Origin: Clostridia bacterium
GTDB lineage: Bacteria; Bacillota; Clostridia; Caldicoprobacterales; Caldicoprobacteraceae
Direction: 5' to 3'
Length of the DNA: 53,291 nt
Assembly: GCA_017577715.1 (NCBI GenBank)
Contig: PKRC01000013.1
Coordinates: 1 to 53,291 of the forward strand
The notes beneath the pieces were generated by a model. The model was given only the letters and a program-made list of their open reading frames with translations, searched no databases and was not told where the DNA came from. Of the stretch, positions 52,733 through 53,291 are shown piece after piece. The position numbers were made by a program, and so were the translations under genes. How positions within the stretch are numbered: the stretch's first letter is position 1; each line of letters opens with the position of its first letter.

Positions 52733-53291
52733 ATGCTAGGGAGTGGATCTATTATCATGTTACACGAATTAAAACCAAATGGCAAGAGCATTCGTGCAAT
52801 CGCTAAAGCGACTGGCCTTTCAAGAAATACTGTAAGAAAATGCCTGAGAGCAAACGGTATTCCTCAAAGAAAACCTCATCCTAAAAGAGGTTCAAAGCTT
52901 GATCCTTACAAGGATACTATTCAACAGATGATAAATTCAGGTATATTCAACTGTGAGGTCATTTATGAAAGGATTAAAGAGGAAGGCTACACCGGCGGCC
53001 GTACTATCCTGAGGAATTATGTAAGGCCGTTTAGGCCTCCTAGACAGGTTCCTGCTGTGTGCCGCTATGAGACCAAACCAGGCCAACAAGCCCAGGTTGA
53101 CTTGGGAGAATATACCTACATTGACGAAGAAACCGGCGAGGTGCGTAAACTTTATATCTTCGTCATGGTGTTAGGGTATTCGAGGGCTATATACGTGGAA
53201 TTTACAAACCGCTGCAATGTCCATACTTTCATTTGCTGCCTCATTCACGGATTTGAATATTTTGGTGGAGTAACTGATATAGTGCTCACAG
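52733..53291 (+). CDS. istA: IS21 transposase IstA (partial)
   Basis: The cointegrase of IS21 elements, open for 186 codons to the window edge. It begins with a HTH (GKSIRAIAKATGLSRNTVRK) followed by a linker with RPHPKRGSKLDPYK-like basic sequence and the DDE domain start QAQVDLGEYTYID, where the first catalytic Asp lies, then VMVLGYSRAIYVEF. GGAGGG precedes ATG 52733. The reading frame is intact so far, so the element may still be mobile. Confidence 0.92.
   Translation, partial: MLGSGSIIMLHELKPNGKSIRAIAKATGLSRNTVRKCLRANGIPQRKPHPKRGSKLDPYKDTIQQMINSGIFNCEVIYERIKEEGYTGGRTILRNYVRPFRPPRQVPAVCRYETKPGQQAQVDLGEYTYIDEETGEVRKLYIFVMVLGYSRAIYVEFTNRCNVHTFICCLIHGFEYFGGVTDIVLT

Larger units (their letters stand above)
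52639..53291 (+). mobile_element. IS21-family insertion sequence, left part
   Basis: Starts with TGT at 52639, has two copies of AATTGACCCA at 52644 and 52669 and the istA gene from 52733, running off the window. Terminal TGT and multiple internal repeats are typical of IS21. The right end, istB and the target duplication are not in view. Confidence 0.85.

Noticed and set aside
50956..52791. Pectate lyase as an intact 611-residue protein
   Set aside because: Residues before PAVTYETVEQ are translated from the IS21 end, and no signal peptide or ribosome site is present at the apparent start.

Overview
The window looks like a chromosome segment of an anaerobic, spore-forming, probably thermophilic member of the Clostridia. 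The grounds are a four-subunit pyruvate:ferredoxin oxidoreductase, a Thermotoga-type single-cluster ferredoxin, rubrerythrin with desulfoferrodoxin, a BofA sporulation protein, family-4 uracil-DNA glycosylases, and strong GGAGG ribosome binding sites with many GTG/TTG starts. Mahella- or Caldicoprobacter-like bacteria are the kind of organism I have in mind, but the species cannot be fixed from sequence alone.

Layout. Bases 1-8651 (minus strand) hold a type I-B CRISPR-Cas operon, cas6-cas8b-cas7-cas5-cas3-cas4-cas1-cas2; cas2 runs off the left edge and no repeat array is inside the window. Bases 9224-10335 carry a ferredoxin and a nitroreductase. Bases 10670-14835 hold a YhaO/YhaN-type (SbcD/SbcC-like) nuclease-ATPase pair. 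Next come a peptidoglycan amidase and three exported proteins of unknown function (16.4-18.7 kb), one split by an in-frame TAG.

Bases 19041-28835 form a carbohydrate locus: an (alpha/alpha)6-type glycosidase, a GH43 enzyme, a CUT1 sugar ABC importer (binding lipoprotein plus two permeases) and a YesM/YesN-type two-component system facing it. The kinase start overlaps the regulator stop, but a run of ten T breaks the frame right after the start. A cytoplasmic GH10 xylanase at 47.7-48.9 kb fits the same uptake-then-cleave scheme for xylo-oligosaccharides.

Bases 29123-35490 are housekeeping: pseudouridine synthase, SRAP/HMCES-type protein, ferritin-like protein, coiled-coil protein, QueG, TrpS and two adjacent uracil-DNA glycosylase-type genes. 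Bases 36331-39358 are porGDAB, followed by bofA and its usual neighbour, a DUF2508 gene. Bases 40505-46339 hold oxidative-stress and envelope genes: rubrerythrin, desulfoferrodoxin, a GT8 glycosyltransferase, free-methionine sulfoxide reductase, a CoA-disulfide reductase/rhodanese fusion and a DUF3048 lipoprotein.

The right end carries an EamA transporter, GH10 xylanase, an esterase, a lipoprotein and a cell-wall-type PL9 pectate lyase whose 5' end has been cut off by an IS21-family element. The istA gene of that element runs off the right edge.

Most striking points: the T10 frameshift in the sensor kinase, the in-frame TAG in an otherwise intact secreted protein with a perfect consensus promoter, the IS21 interruption of the pectate lyase, three repeated extended -10 boxes before por, and unassigned operator-like palindromes before por, the desulfoferrodoxin gene and the sugar importer. 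I did not find a clearly new multi-gene system.
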